A stretch of 64,000 nucleotides of DNA from Paramecium sonneborni (lineage: Eukaryota > Ciliophora > Oligohymenophorea > Peniculida > Parameciidae). The stretch covers positions 193,857 through 257,856 of the forward strand of contig CAJJDN010000012.1 in assembly GCA_905182985.1 (NCBI GenBank), in the 5' to 3' direction. Position 1 is the first letter of the stretch. Each line of letters opens with the position of its first letter. Below, in pieces: positions 24,939-39,406 of this stretch. A program made the position numbers and the translations under genes. A model generated the notes under the pieces. The model ran no database searches and was not told where the DNA came from. It worked only from the letters and a program-made list of their open reading frames with translations.

Positions 24939-26773
24939 TCAATATTTTTTATAAATTTATAGAATTCTTTTTTCTAATTCTCCATCATCCTTCATTAAAT
25001 AATCAAACCTTTCTTTTTCTTATCTCCAAATATCTTTCAACTCTTAAATTTATTTAATTTTTTCATCTTTTAACTCTTTTTCTAATTTTGATAAAATCTT
25101 GTAATCTTATGTAAAAATACTTATTTTTAAGCAACACCTGCAACATGTCTATCTTTTCTTTCATTTTATAATTTTTCTTTTAACATTGTAATCTTATCAT
25201 TATATGCATTTTCAACAGAAGCTAATGCATTTCTAGTAATTATATTTTATTATCTTCTCATTTATAAATGATCTTTTTTTTCATCAATTATTTTTCTTTT
25301 TTCTAATTCAAATATGATTCGATGACTATGAAAATTTAATAACTTTATACATTTTTCTTAAGTAATTTAATTTCTCATCTCTTAATTTATAATACATTGA
25401 CAAATGTTCATTTTCAAATTCTTTTTTTAAATCATCTTTCTTTTTCTAATTCATCTTAGTTAGTTATTTTTAATTTTGTATTGATTTATTTTATTGTAAT
25501 TCTTATTTTTTTTATTTTTATTAATAAGTCTTAAGATAATCTTTTAAAAATTCTTTATATTAATTTCTATTCTTTATAATTTTTTCAATGGTTTCTTTTT
25601 CATCACTCGGAGGTTAAATTTTCATTTTACCTAATGATTCTTTTATAACTTTAATTTGAAAATCAATAAAATCATCAATTTCAGGTCTATCCTCTAATTC
25701 TTCACCTTCTTTCATTTTTTCTTAAAGTAATTTTCTTATATTATCTTTTTATTATTCTCTAATATATTTAACTTTTGTAGGGTCATCATCTTCTAATTGA
25801 TTAATCTCTTCTTCATCATGTTACTCTAAAAAATCATAATCAATTTCACTAATATCTGGAAAATCAAAATCTAATTAATCTAATTATTCTTCTTATTTTG
25901 GAGATGACTAATTTTATTATTATTTTTATTAAGATTTCTTTTATTATTATTATTTTTTATATTTAGTTGCAATATTAGGATCTTATGTTATAATTCTTTA
26001 TTAAAGTTAAGTAACAGGTAATAAATTATTACTAATAGCTTTTAATTAATTTTCTTTAGAATTTATAACTTTTTTTTAATCATCTTTTCTTGCTGATGAT
26101 TTTCTTTAATTATTAGATAATTAATTTTTTGTTGCTGCTGCATTTTTATCTTAATTAGAATTGTTCTTTAAATCTTTTTAAGATTTATTTCTTTTAATTT
26201 ACTTTGTTTATTAATTTCCACCCTCCTCTTAAGATGATAATTCATATTCAGCATTATCATGAAAATAATCTAAAATATATAAAAATATTTACCAGATTAT
26301 TATTCTGGTGGAGTTGAATTGTTTTATTAGAAATTTTGTTAACTACTTGAATTTGATCTTGAATTTTAAGCTTAATCTTTATATAGTTTTGATAATTCAA
26401 GTAAAATTTATAAAAAGTTATAGAGATGTCTCAAATCTCCTTATGCAATAGAATGACCACTTATATGTGATAAATCCATAGTTAAAACAGGATAAGACTA
26501 TTTATATTTTCAAGATGATTTACTAAAAATTCAATGAGTCCTTACAATTTTTCACCTGTTGGATTTCGTTCTTTTTGAATATTATCTATTTCTTTCTCGA
26601 GAAATGGAAACATTATTCTAAATATTGTGCAATAATTTCTTTCATTTTTTAGTTATTCGCTATTTTAATTATCAAACATATTAATACATAGTAACATCGC
26701 GTTATGGATCTAAATCTAAATTGGATACTATCTATTAATATAAATCTATAATGTCTTAAACGTCAGAATTCAT
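24939..26773 (-). CDS. CEP95-like centrosomal coiled-coil protein
   Basis: The N-terminal part matches the NN-CH fold of CEP95: SDVQDIIDLYQQI, then YPVLTMDLSHISGHSIAQGD with HLYNFLQILLEL, aligned with the human segment around SHITGENI. A disordered acidic middle and a long C-terminal coiled coil follow, also as in CEP95. CEP95 localises to centrosomes; here a basal-body role is likely but inferred. Several introns of 19-26 nt are required, including 25098..25120 with an AAG acceptor. Start MNSDV (26773) lies 90 bp after the kinase stop. It lacks the first ~30 residues typical of the NN-CH fold; an in-frame TGA sits just upstream, so the true start may be further up. Confidence 0.6.
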
Positions 26774-26864
26774 TTTTCAAATAATGTATTGAATATCAGT
26801 TAGATTTATTAATTTATTAAGTGGAAAAAACTAAAAATTCAATAATCTAAAATCAAAATCAATA

Positions 26865-28007
<1,143 letters not shown>

Positions 28008-28341
28008 AAATTATTATTAATACTTATTTAAAGAATTTCTAGATTAAAAAACAGCTTTTTAATGTTCCTCAATTATTTTCAGTTATTTTAACTAAAATAT
28101 TGCATTAAATTAATACAAATTTGAGTTCTAAATTTTAGAAATTTTAATATTACTTATTTTAAACATTAAACCTTTATCACAAAGTACTAGTTATCTAAAA
28201 ATTTAAAGAAATTTATTTCAAACAAGAATTTAATAAGATGAAAGAACTATTTTTAATTCATAATATAAGTTAAGATAGATTATTATAAATATAAATATAT
28301 CTTAAAATTTATTTTATAATTAATAATATTTGTTAGTAAAA
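28008..28341. other. Intergenic, AT-rich
   Basis: About 330 bp; no coding frame or RNA that I can support. Confidence 0.5.
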
Positions 28342-29046
28342 TCAATTATAAGGTTTTGAAATAGACAAAATTTCTCATAAATTTTCAATCAAATTATAAC
28401 TGTGAATTTTCCTGATTATTTTATCCAATTCTTTAAATATCTTTAAGTTTAAATTTATCTTTTTAATAAAAATTGGTTATCCATTAGCTTCTATTAAAAC
28501 ATTTCTTTTATAAAAAAAATTTTCTCCCAAATAATTTTTAATTTCATTCTTCCAATTAAATTAGTGAAATACATTCATTAAACTAATGAAATTAGTTATC
28601 ATAAACTCATTAATCTTAAAATTTTTATAGTATAAATGTGTTTCATCAAAAAGTAATTTATTACCAATTTCATTTGACCAAAGTTTTTAAATTTTAATGT
28701 AAAATAAATTAACTTAAATAATTAGGTCCTTAAATCTATTAATTATCCATTTAACGTTTTTATAAATATGAATTAAAGCTGCTAAAATGCTAACCACAAA
28801 ATATTCATTCTGCTGCAAAATCTCATAAGAATAGTTGATCTTTTTTATTTTTATTTCCTGTACTATCATAATATGCAAGAAGTCTTCCAAAAGAATTGAA
28901 ATAATGTCCTTATTTCTTTTAATGGACTATTTTAACCAAAAAAAATAAATCTAATTTTGAATTAATTTCTGAACAAATTGACTAAAATAATTCTAATTTT
29001 TCTGAAACTCCAGGATGATATGGATCAATTAATACATCAATACCAT
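28342..29046 (-). CDS. Hypothetical protein
   Basis: A continuous frame from MVLMYQLIHIILEFQ (29046) to TGA 28344-28342, about 234 aa, Ile/Lys/Asn-rich with amphipathic helices (VVSILAALIHIYKNVKWII). The same frame continues upstream to ~29110 but is cut by TGA codons, so a first exon starting near 29190 may exist. No family recognised. Divergent from PIGO, whose start is 211 bp away. Confidence 0.5.
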
Positions 29047-29256
29047 TCTATTCAAATTTTCAATGTCTTATATATTATATTTAATCGAATGTCATAATTT
29101 TTTACCTCAATTATAGTAGCATTTTAAGCTTAAGTATTAAGATTTGATAAAATTGTTATCTAAGTTCTACAATCTGCTAAAATCATTCATTTAAATTGAG
29201 TTGAAGCGAAACCAAAAAATTTCTAAAACTTTTATCTATTATAATTAATTAATTAA

Positions 29257-32020
29257 ATGTGGAATAATAATTCATTCGGAATACTAATTTTAAAAATGTT
29301 TGCTCTGGCTTTATTTTTATTGGGTTATTTTTAAGTCAAGACAATCTTTGAAGATGTTTATGAAATAGAATCATCAAATAATTAACCCATGAAAATTATT
29401 TTACTTTTAGTTGATGCTTTAAGGGTTGATTTATTTGCTAATGAAAATTTAACTTTCTATTAGGATATGGTGGAAAATAAAGAAGAGTATTAAATTTTAT
29501 ATTATGGAATATCATCAGCACCATCAGCAACTTAACTTAATTTAAAATCAATAACAACAGGTAATTTTCCAGCATTTATTGATTTTGGTTTTAATATGGC
29601 TGCACAAGAACTAATAGAAGATAATATAATCTATTCAATGAAAAGAAAAAATAAAACTATTGCATTATTAGGAGATGATACATGGTTTCATATGTTTCCA
29701 AAATCATTTGATTTTAAGTATGTTTCAGAATCATTCGATGTTAGAGATGTAGATACTGATGATAATATTATAATTAATAATATTGAAGAATTAATTAAGG
29801 AAAATAAATATGATTTTATTGTTGGACATCTTCTCGGAATTGATCATAGTGGACATCTTTATAATGATAGCAATTAATAATTATGGGATAAATAAAAATA
29901 ATATTCAGAATTATTATATAATATTTATAATCAAATGGATAATAATACAATATTATTTGTTGTAGGAGATCATGGTATGTCTTAAGATGGAAATCATGGA
30001 GGAGATAGTTCATATGAAATTAGTTCTACAATTTATGCTATTAATAAATAGTATAAATTTAATAAAAATCTATTTAAATAATCTATTATTAATGATCGAT
30101 AGTATTTAAATTAGTAATTTATTGATCGCAATTTATATGCTCGATAAGTATTAAGTATTAATTTAGCTCCAACTATTTCATATTTAATGGGAATATCTAT
30201 ACCATTTAGTAATATGGGTGCTATTTTAAGTGAAATCATTTAAACTAAAGAATAATAAGAAATTAGTTGTAAAGAAAATTTAATCTAAATTATGAATTAT
30301 TTAAATAAATTAATATAACCATAACACTAATTTGAATTAAACCTTAATAAATATCAATCATAATTATCAAAACATGGATTAACTTGTCAAAATATTTAAG
30401 AGGTAATTTTGGAATTGTAAATTGAAATTAAAGAAAAATCCAAAGTATATGATTACACCTTATTATACCTTGGTTTAAGTTTAATGATAATCTTATTTGC
30501 GTTACATATAATTAAATAATCTGAATACTTATTTAATAAAAAGTTCCTAAATAAAAATCATTATATCATCTACAGGACGGAATTTTTACTTATCATTTTG
30601 CCAGTAGCTACATTTATTTACTTATTTTTTTCACTTTAAATAACAATCAAATTTCTATCATTTTATCTAATATTTATCATTTTAAAATAAATACTTTTTC
30701 CACTAACTTCAATTAAAAACATAATAATTATTTTTTAAAAAATTATTAAACCTTTACCACATTATAGATAATACTTTTTTATTACTACAAATATATTTAT
30801 ATAGAAAGGATTTCAAGAATTATCACATGAACGTTAAATGGTTTTATCATCAAATATTTTAGGCATTTTACTAAATATTTTCATTATTCTTTTAATTACA
30901 TAAAGTCAATTGATAAAATAAATAAAATATGTTTTATTAGGGATTTCATTATTAATTTTAGCTGAATAATATAATATTTCTAATATAAATACTTTGCCTA
31001 AATCCCCTTTAATAATGATGGAAATGAACTACATTTTTGAATCATTTTGGATTAAGATGATTTTACCAATTATTTTTTTGTAAAAAATACTTTTGAAATT
31101 AAAATTTAAGTAATTTTTTCTTCAAATTTTAGCAAATTATTTTATATCTTTTTAGGCTTAGCTTAATTTATTTGTTTATTTAACCACAGTTTTAAATTTC
31201 AAGAATATAAAGAAAAATATTTTGTAGATGGTTTTATTCTGATAAAATTAATAACAATATATTTTCCAATGCTTTTATTCATAAGCTCTTTAACTATGAC
31301 AATTATATTTTGTGATATTAGCTATTGTAATAATTTAAAATGAACATAGTGTTTTTAACCATATTAATAGTCTCTGGTAAATAAGGAATGATGATATACT
31401 GTTGCCTATTTTATTCAATTTATTATTTGATGAAATTTTTTATAAAAGCTGATAGATCTTGGCTTCCCCCTATAGCTGGAGCTACAATATAATTAATTTT
31501 AAATTATAGTTGGTGCTGTTTAGGACATAGAATGTCATTTAGTACTGTGAAATTTTAAGATTCACTTATTGGCACAGAAACTTTTAACGTAACATTTAAT
31601 ACTTTATTATTAATAATACATATTGTAACTATTTATATAATTATTTAGTTTGGTGTATTTTTGACTCTAGATATAATTAAAAGGATTACATTCTTTATCC
31701 TAAATGAAAATGAAAAGTAAGATTAAAGATTTACAGATTATTAATTTAATAATAGAATTATAGACTTTTTGATAATTTCTCAGTTATCCCAACTAACCTT
31801 TACAGCTATTCATAATACAATAAATTTATATCATCAAAATATTTTAGAACTATTTGCATAAAAAATAATTTATGAATCAATCATCTTTACAATTATTATT
31901 TTGACTAAATTGGTAATCATAATATTTGAGAAAATGAAATATTATAAAAAATTTGCATTCTCACAATTTCCAACATATTAAAAACTAAGAAATGAAATCA
32001 TAGATAAAAATAAAGATTGA
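29257..32020 (+). CDS. PIGO: GPI ethanolamine-phosphate transferase (PIG-O type)
   Basis: About 898 aa. Adds ethanolamine phosphate to the third mannose of GPI anchors in the ER membrane, the group through which proteins are attached. An N-terminal TM anchor is followed by the alkaline-phosphatase-like lumenal domain: LLLVDALRVDLF, GDDTWFHMFP, LLGIDHSGH and GDHGMSQDGNHGGDS are the metal-binding signatures. The C-terminal half has many TM segments and the PIG-O-like GHRMSFSTVKFQ. At least two introns of 23 nt near 31110 and 31330 restore frame. GPI-anchored surface antigens are abundant in Paramecium, which fits a full pathway. Confidence 0.88.
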
Positions 32021-32604
32021 TTCTATTTTTTGTCTATAATTTAATTACAAATATATTATAAAAATTACTTATTTAAATTAAAATTATAAGTATATTTCAT
32101 TAAATTTTAATTGCAATATTCACTTTAAAATGGCTCTATTCTATTCAAGAGAGTTGACCCTTCTAAAAACCTAATGAAAATCACATATTAAAAATTAAAT
32201 ATTTCTTAAAGTTTTTATACTTTTACGATCGAAACTTCAGAACTGTAAAAATTTTGATTAAATTAGGTCTAATTTTTGAACTCTAAAATTTTTAAAAAAA
32301 AAATAGAGGAGAGAAGAGCATAGACAATAAAATCTTCATAATTATAATTTATAAAAACTCGATAATATAGCCTCATGAGAACAAAATTTTAAACCTATTG
32401 TAAAATTAATATTTTAAAAATATAGGTTAATCAAGTTTATGAAAAGATTTTTAATTAAATTTAATTACTTTCAATAAGAAACATTTTAATTTAAGCCATG
32501 ACATTCTAGAATAAGCAGAAGATAAAATAGATGAATATTATATTAATAACATAAAAATTAAAAGAAAATGATTTAAAAAATTTTATAATAATATACTAAT
32601 TTAT
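32021..32604. other. Intergenic, AT-rich
   Basis: About 580 bp between two convergent genes. I looked for small RNA or coding signals and found none that I can support. Confidence 0.5.
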
Positions 32605-33859
32605 TCATTTTTTAAATAACAATAATGGAATAATAAGTTGTTTAAGTTTAGAACCCTAAGCTAAATTCTTATATCTATGAATAAATAAGAGTATTTACTT
32701 TATTGAAATAATAAAATATGCAGCAATTAATATCGCTAAGATAATCTTAATTTTTTTATTAGATTTTCTTTTAATGAGTTATACATTAATAACAGTTGGA
32801 ACATTACCAAGTATTTTAGCATTATCTAAACGTCTTTATAACCAATCTAAAGTAATTGTCATTAACTCATCACATTCTTCATCATGTTATAATTCGTGAT
32901 ATCCATTTTCAAATAATTTTAAAGCTTTTTCTTAGCTTTTACAATTTTCAAAGAAATAAACAGAATCATGATAATTAGTAACAGCATCTTATTTTCCATG
33001 TAAAATTAATAATGGTTTATGAAATAGATGAGCATGTCCTTTCATCATCTTTACTTATGATAAAATAGAAGCAGCCATATTTAAACCACAAAATGGTATC
33101 ATTAATCTATCTCCAAATGAATGTTTCAATTAATTATTATTTTTTGTTAAAGCAGTAGGATTAACCATACTATTAACAACCATGTCTTCTAATTTTTTGC
33201 CTGCTGTAGTAACAAAATTAAGTTTTAACCAATCTAATTTTCTATCAGATGGAAATCCCAATAATGGACTTGTTGCAATAACGCCAGCAATTTAAATAGC
33301 TGGATTTAACAACGTAAAAGCTAAAACAACTAATCCTCCCATAGAATGACCATATAAAAATAATGGTAATTATGGATTTACTTATTAAACTAATACTTTA
33401 ACATCTAATAACAATTATTATTATGTAGCGCAACCTCTAGCACCACCAGAATATCCAAATCCTCTTAAATCAATTAAAAATATTTCAAATCCAGCTTTGG
33501 CATAAAAATCAGCTAACTAATATTATTCTTTATAAATATAATATACATGTAAAAATCTGCCTGAATGTTCACCAAATCCATGTATTATTGCTAAAGACGC
33601 TTTGATTTAAATATTTTATGGTGTTATTTTAGTGAAATACAATCTTAATTATGCTCCTATTATATAAATGTATATAATTACCTTCTCCTACTAAATATTA
33701 TCGTGTAAGCTTATGAGAGTTGAATTGAAATTCACCTAAAAATTTATCAGGATCATGATCAAAGCCTTATATAATTTTTTCATGTTAAACAGCTTAGATT
33801 TACATATGAGTTTTAGGATGAAGTACTTCAGCTTAAGATCCTTCTTAATTTGGAAACAT
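32605..33859 (-). CDS. Alpha/beta hydrolase, monoglyceride-lipase-like
   Basis: About 409 aa after one 25-nt intron (near 33665). The catalytic triad is visible: nucleophile elbow GHSMGG, Asp in LHGKQDAV, His in FENGYHELQHD; the oxyanion HGFGEHSGRF is also typical of MGLL. Unlike MGLL it has an ~80-residue N-terminal extension and a C-terminal hydrophobic segment (IILAILIAAYFIISI) that would anchor it in a membrane. It likely cleaves monoacylglycerols or lysophospholipids; the exact substrate is not readable. Confidence 0.87.
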
Positions 33860-33919
33860 TATTTATTTATTTAATTAATGAGTCATCTAAAATCATCTGA
33901 CGCATAATAATTTTTATTT

Positions 33920-35690
33920 ATCTCAATTGTATTACAACTCATTAGGAGATTTAATTATTGATTCATATACCTAAATCAATCTATGTGCTAAAAACTTTAT
34001 TAAATTATCTAAATCTAAATTTTATAATGGACAACATTTTACAATCTTTTAAAAGATTACTTAGCATCAATAAAAAGTATTAATTCGTCTACAACACTTA
34101 ATAATCAAACATATTTTGAAGATTAAATCTCCCATTGTTAAGAGTATTTATAATTTTATTATATTAACATGAAGTAGCAGCTACAGCTAATCCTAAATTA
34201 CATCCAAACAATTTAGATTTTTGTATTTTATAAACATCAAATTTAATTATATACATACAATATTGCAAAAAGTTTAAGAAGGTCTTCAAGTCTTATAATA
34301 AATAAATAGAACTCTTTTAGATCATGATAGGGTATATTAGAATTTAAAATTCATATATTCTTAAACATCCTTTTGAAGATTTATCATATATTATTTATCC
34401 TTCAAGATCACTATTCTCCTAAATATAAAGCAGAAGAAACAATTGAATTTCATGAGAATACATTAATTGAAAAAGATGAAGAATAATTATAATGAAAAAC
34501 TAAATAGAATCAATTAAAAAAAAAGCAATAACATTAGAAATATTAGATGGTATTTCCAAATGTAGATATGAAACCTCCATTATATGTATGTAGATTAAAT
34601 CCTTTTTATGAAGAAAAAAATTTGAAGTTTTATTCTCTAAATTTGAATTTATTAAAACTAGTCAAGTTATTAGAGATTAATAAACTGGATCTTCTTTACA
34701 GAATGCTTTTAATGAATTTGAAATTATTACAGCATGTGAAGATGCTAATAAAAAATGAAAAATATTCTTATAGTTAAAAGAAGAATTCATATTTATTTCT
34801 GTTAAAGCGCTCATTAATAATTTTAATCATGGACATTATTAATAAAAAATAAAGAATAGAAGAAGAGTTAAATTTATAAAGAGAATTAGTATCAAGAACT
34901 AAAAATAAAGATTAATGCTTAAAAGAATCTTTTGAATTTAAAAAAGAAATATTTTCATACCAAAGTTAATAATGATTTAGTTAATAATTAATAAGAAATC
35001 AAAAATGATAAGAATAATATATAAATTAAATATTTAGTAAAAATATTCATAACTATTATAATAAGAAAAATCTAGAAAGGATACAGTATAAAGATGAGTT
35101 GAAAAAAGAAAAAATAGTTCCAGTCAAAGTGATAGAATAGTAAATCAAATTCAAACAAAAAATTAAAATTTAGAAAATAAACATAAGCATAATTCTAAAA
35201 ATAGAGATTTATCAAAAGAAAAGGAAATCAATAATAAAAAATTTTTTAGATTTATATAATAAATAAGAAAAGGAAAGAGATCTGGAAATAGAAAAAAAAC
35301 GAGAAAAAGAACGAGGATAAAGAAGAAGAACGAGTAAAATAATTAAAGGATAGAGAGAAATAAAAAGAAAGAGAAAAGGACAACGAAAGAAAAATAACAA
35401 AAAATTGAATAAAAATCCAGAGTAAATATATTAAACAAGATAAGGGAAAAAAGAACATAAAATTACATAAGTAGAAAATATTTTGGAAATGAAAGAATAA
35501 AATGAGATATTTAAAAAATTCAAATACTAACTAAAAAAGAAAAAGAAGATAACATAAAAGAAAAGAAAATAAATAATTGAATAAATCTAAATAAGTAATT
35601 ATATAAAAAAATATTTAAGAAAAAGAGAAAAAATAAATCTATATCTTCATAAAATGAATTTTGATTCGGATTCTTTGTCAGAAAGTAGTT
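33920..35690 (+). pseudogene. PPIL4: Decayed PPIL4 (cyclophilin-RRM) gene
   Basis: Translation in shifting frames recovers PPIL4 parts in order: cyclophilin start (SLGDLIIDSYTQ, KNFIKLSKSKFYN), the later cyclophilin strand and linker (VQEGLQVLQQINRTLLDHD, HPFEDL), then the RRM (NVDMKPPLYVCRLNP; FSKFEFIKTSQVIRDQQTG; LIVKRRIHIYF), then a Lys/Glu/Arg-rich tail to ~35690. The start ATG is missing, TGA codons lie inside (near 34180 and 34490), and at least three frame changes do not look like introns. PPIL4 is a spliceosome-associated peptidyl-prolyl isomerase. Decay of a duplicated copy is common in Paramecium; an intact paralogue should exist elsewhere. Confidence 0.75.
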
Positions 35691-35815
35691 CCTAATGGTT
35701 CTCATATTAGTGAGGTATTAAGATTTGTTTCTAGACATTTTAATTAAACAAAGTAAGGTAAATATAATCTAACTTAAAATTATCTGATAATATTAATTTA
35801 ATTACTTTCTTAGTA

Positions 35816-36658
35816 ATGGGATGCGGTGGTGGTAAGCCTCAAAATTAACAAAAACCTTAACCTCTTCCAGGTGACTTATTAGAACTTGTGTTGCCAAATG
35901 ATAAATAGTCTCCATCAGAAAAGTTAGAGTATATTCTAAGCCAAACTGTACAAGAGTATCTAATAAATAAAAAGTATTATAAGATTTTAATTAGAACAAA
36001 TTACGAATAATAAATAACTAATTTAGTAAGGTAGATGTAAATAAAGAATGAAGAATTTTAACAATATAATGATCATTTGATTGAATAATTTAAAAAAATT
36101 GATAAACATAATGATAACACAGAAATTATCTAATCTACTATCAATTTTTTAAGCTAAGAGTTAAAGTCGTTTATTAATTTGAAACAACATTTTAGTGAAA
36201 CAGATAATCAACTTTAACTGACAACTTTTAAATTTTTATTTGATTTATACCATATTGTAATGACTAAGTAGTTAGGAAAAGAAGAATAATAATACTGGTC
36301 TGGTCAATATATGATACAATATGAAGGATATCAAAACTAATCATAAAATAATCAAACGGATTTTAAACTTGAATTTCTAAATTAGATTTAAAAATCACTG
36401 AAATAAAATGTTGTAAAGGCTACCGAAACTATTTTACATAATTAAAGATAATAGTAAAATAAAAATATTATTTTAGGCAATTATTATTAATAAGTTAATC
36501 TAAAGACAGAGTTATGGCAAAAAATATAGAAAATTAGAGTGAAAATCTCGTTCATTATGCTAAGTAATAAAATTAGAAGTACACAATTAACGTATGAAAA
36601 TTTAATGAATATTTAATATCCAATCGATTTATAAAAGTTATTCTATAAAATATCATGA
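35816..36658 (+). CDS. Putative myristoylated Gln-rich protein
   Basis: Intronless, 280 aa, starting MGCGGGKPQNQQ. Gly2-Cys3 is a classic dual N-myristoylation/palmitoylation context, suggesting membrane attachment, though this is an inference from six residues. The rest is helical with Gln/Lys/Asn-rich stretches and no recognised domain; it ends LFYKIS at TGA 36656-36658. Follows the PPIL4 remnant by 126 bp. Confidence 0.65.
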
Positions 36659-37099
36659 TTAAATAATATATTTAATCTTCTTTTATATTTAATCTTCTTT
36701 ATTTAAAAGATTTGGTTTGTTATCTATTTTTTTCAACAAACCTAAATTTTTTGTTAGCAAAGAAAAGCTATGTTTAAAATTCAAAAAAAAAAAGTTATTT
36801 AAGGAGAATATTGTACGTTGTTCAACTTAAAAATTTCTTTTCTTAAATAGATATTTTTAGTTTAAATAAATTAGATCAATTATTTGTTGATGATCTAACA
36901 AATTATTAATTATTATTATGTTTAATTAATTATGCTCTACTTTATTGGATGTTTAAATTAAGGAAATAATTCAAACACTTTATTTTTTTTATTTTTAGAG
37001 AATTTTCTTTTTAAAAAATTATAATTCTACTCTTCCTTGATTAAATAAAACTTGATAAATTAGATTTAGTTATCAAAATAATATATAAACATTCTATCA
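36659..37099. other. Intergenic, AT-rich
   Basis: Contains a direct repeat of the short motif around TTTAATCTTCTTT at 36670-36700. No gene seen. Confidence 0.4.
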
Positions 37100-37857
37100 A
37101 CTTCTAATTAGCCAACAAACAAATTTAAAGAAGGATATCTAGAACAAAATCAAAATATTTCTAGATGAAGAAGATGTTATAATTCTATATTATAATATAG
37201 GTTTTGGAAACTAAAAGAAATATATTTAATTTTATCAAGATTTTATTTCAATAGTCATTATTTATCAAATAAAAAAAATTATTTGAAAGATAAAACTAAA
37301 ACTCCACTAATTTAAGGTCACTCACTATTTTTTAAACTAATTTTTCGATGAAAAAAAAGAAAGAAAATAAATTAAGTAAATATATCCAATACAATTTTAA
37401 GATATTTAGAATACTTTTATATGAGAATGGTAAAAATAAGTTGATAATATGGAGATAATGACAACTTTGTAATAAATGATGATTTTAATTGAAATATTTA
37501 AAATAATGTACAATATTTTATAGATTTCATTCATAAAATTTTTAAAATATAGACCTAGATTTTATTTTGCTGATTTGAAAAAGTATAAATATGGAGATGA
37601 GAAAGCGTATTTCACGAAAGAAGATGGTAACATTATTGTTTTGAAATGGTTTAGAATAAATGTTGTCATAATTAATGAAAAAAATATAGCAAAACGATGA
37701 TAATTAATTGTATTAATAAGAAAATGAAAAAAAATATCCAAAAGAAGAACTTTAAGTAAAATTAATTGAATAATATAAGAAAATTCTCAGTAATCATAAT
37801 GTTACATATAATGAAGCATTGTTAAGATAAATATTAATGTGGAGAAAAAAAAATTGA
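37100..37857 (+). CDS. Fragmentary gene, possibly decaying
   Basis: The 3' part is coherent: RFYFADLKKYKYGDEKAYF ... VLKWFRIN, a 28-nt intron (GTTGTC...ATAG), then YPKEELQVKLIEQYKK ... LMWRKKN ending at TGA 37855-37857. Upstream, FLDEEDVIILYYNIGFGN (37140-37210) is slightly Myb/SANT-like but separated by TGA codons and frame changes I could not resolve. Either an intact gene with introns I missed or a decaying one. Confidence 0.35.
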
Positions 37858-37890
37858 ATAAGCATAAAAATTATAAAATTATTAAATATA

Positions 37891-39406
37891 ATGAACCAAC
37901 CACCTCTGTCTGTAGATTCAAGCTAAATAAACCTTTTAAAAAATTTAGATGACATTGATGATATCTTTAATGGATTAGCATAAGATGATGGAGCATAATT
38001 AGATTAAGATTTTGAAGATTTCTTAGAATGTTTTAGTGATGATGAAGATTCTGAAGAGGAATCTAATTTTAGGCCATTTCCTAGTTTTAGAAATGTAACT
38101 CCATCAGTTTAATTTTCAACATTTGCTGAATCAGATTAAGTTATAAAGAAACAAACAGAAGAAAGACTTTTAGCACCTCCTGGAGATCATTAATTTCCAG
38201 TTTATGATGATTAATAATAAGAAGATTCAGTTGATGAAGATGATGATCTTTCTGATTTTTTTGATAGCTTTGGTAATGTTAAATAGTTTATTTAGATATT
38301 AATAATACTCATTAAAATAAAGAAGATGAAGTAAATTATATTGAAATTAAATATTTTGATGAAACATATAAAATACCTATTTTTACAGCTAAATTATTTG
38401 AACCAGAATAACCTCTAGAAGATAGACTCCTTTTTGAAAATACTGAATTAGTTTTATGTAAAACAGAAATGCATGATTTTCATAAGCATTTAGAAAGCAT
38501 CATCACTAAAGTATTAATTTATGCAATATTTTGAAAGGATTAAAAAAATTTTAATGATTTCACATTTTCTGTCATGATTTTGAAAATTCAATCTGTTTTA
38601 CTGGCAGATCTTCTTAAATCCTTTTAAAAAGTATTCAATTTATATGACAAATTAGATGAAAGATTCTTAATAAGTATGGTTAGATGCTTCCCCATCTTTT
38701 ATTTGTTAAGAAAAGGTAACTTAATTTGGAAGATAATTAAAATTATTTTAAGAATCAGTTAATTATGTTATAGATAGTAATTCCAATAAAATTACAAGTA
38801 GAAGATTTTTTGATAAATAAAAACCAGCATATTTTCAAGACAAAAAGAAAGATAATAAAAAGAAAGAATTAACAGAAGAAGAAAAGTAATTGTATTTTTA
38901 TAATTAGAATATTGGAACTATAATAAATACCATATAATCAAAATTTTAATCCTCAATCTAGTTTAGTTTGTATTCTATTTTTTAAAGCTTAAGCTTTATT
39001 TGAATCATGGTAATAGTTCTTACATTATAAAAAGAACTCTGAAAAATATAAAGAAGTATTAATATCAAATATAAAATAGATTACTAATAGATTTGCTCGA
39101 TTATATGGACATTGGAAAACTGTGAAATTATTGAATAAATTTGCAAAATTTACAACAAGAACAAAATAAATTTTTCTAAAACCATTAAAAGGAGATGATC
39201 AATAAGAACTGTAAGAGGAATTGAAATTCTACTAAAACTTCTTATCCATGAAGACAATAGGGATAATTAATAATTTGGCTTAATCCCCAGCTTTAAATAT
39301 TAATGGTGGATAATTGAAAATAAAATCATTAAATCAGATTAGAGCACCATAAAGATAAAAATACATTTCTTAACAATATCTCCAATATACGTAAGAACTA
39401 TTTTGA
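37891..39406 (+). CDS. Acidic N-terminal protein of unknown family
   Basis: Start MNQPPLSVDSSQINL at 37891; ends QYTQELF at TGA 39404-39406; about 470 aa. Four introns are needed: 23 nt near 38272, about 27 nt near 38510, 25 nt near 38630 and 38966..38987 (22 nt, AAG acceptor). The first ~130 residues are Asp/Glu-rich; then EIKYFDETYKIPIF..., a Lys-rich region, and a helical end (RLYGHWKTVKLLNKFAKF). No family recognised. It looks intact despite decayed surroundings. Confidence 0.6.

Noticed and set aside
32021..32604. Small non-coding RNA in the long intergenic stretch
   Set aside because: I could not find box motifs, a stable hairpin or similarity to known snRNA/snoRNA by eye.
33923..34256. 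Minus-strand frame starting MYIIKFDVYK as a small gene
   Set aside because: It overlaps the plus-strand cyclophilin part of the PPIL4 remnant and needs unexplained frame changes; the plus strand explains the sequence better.
35212..35705. Phe/Leu/Ser-rich minus-strand ORFs
   Set aside because: They are the reverse of the Lys/Glu/Arg-rich tail of the PPIL4 remnant.
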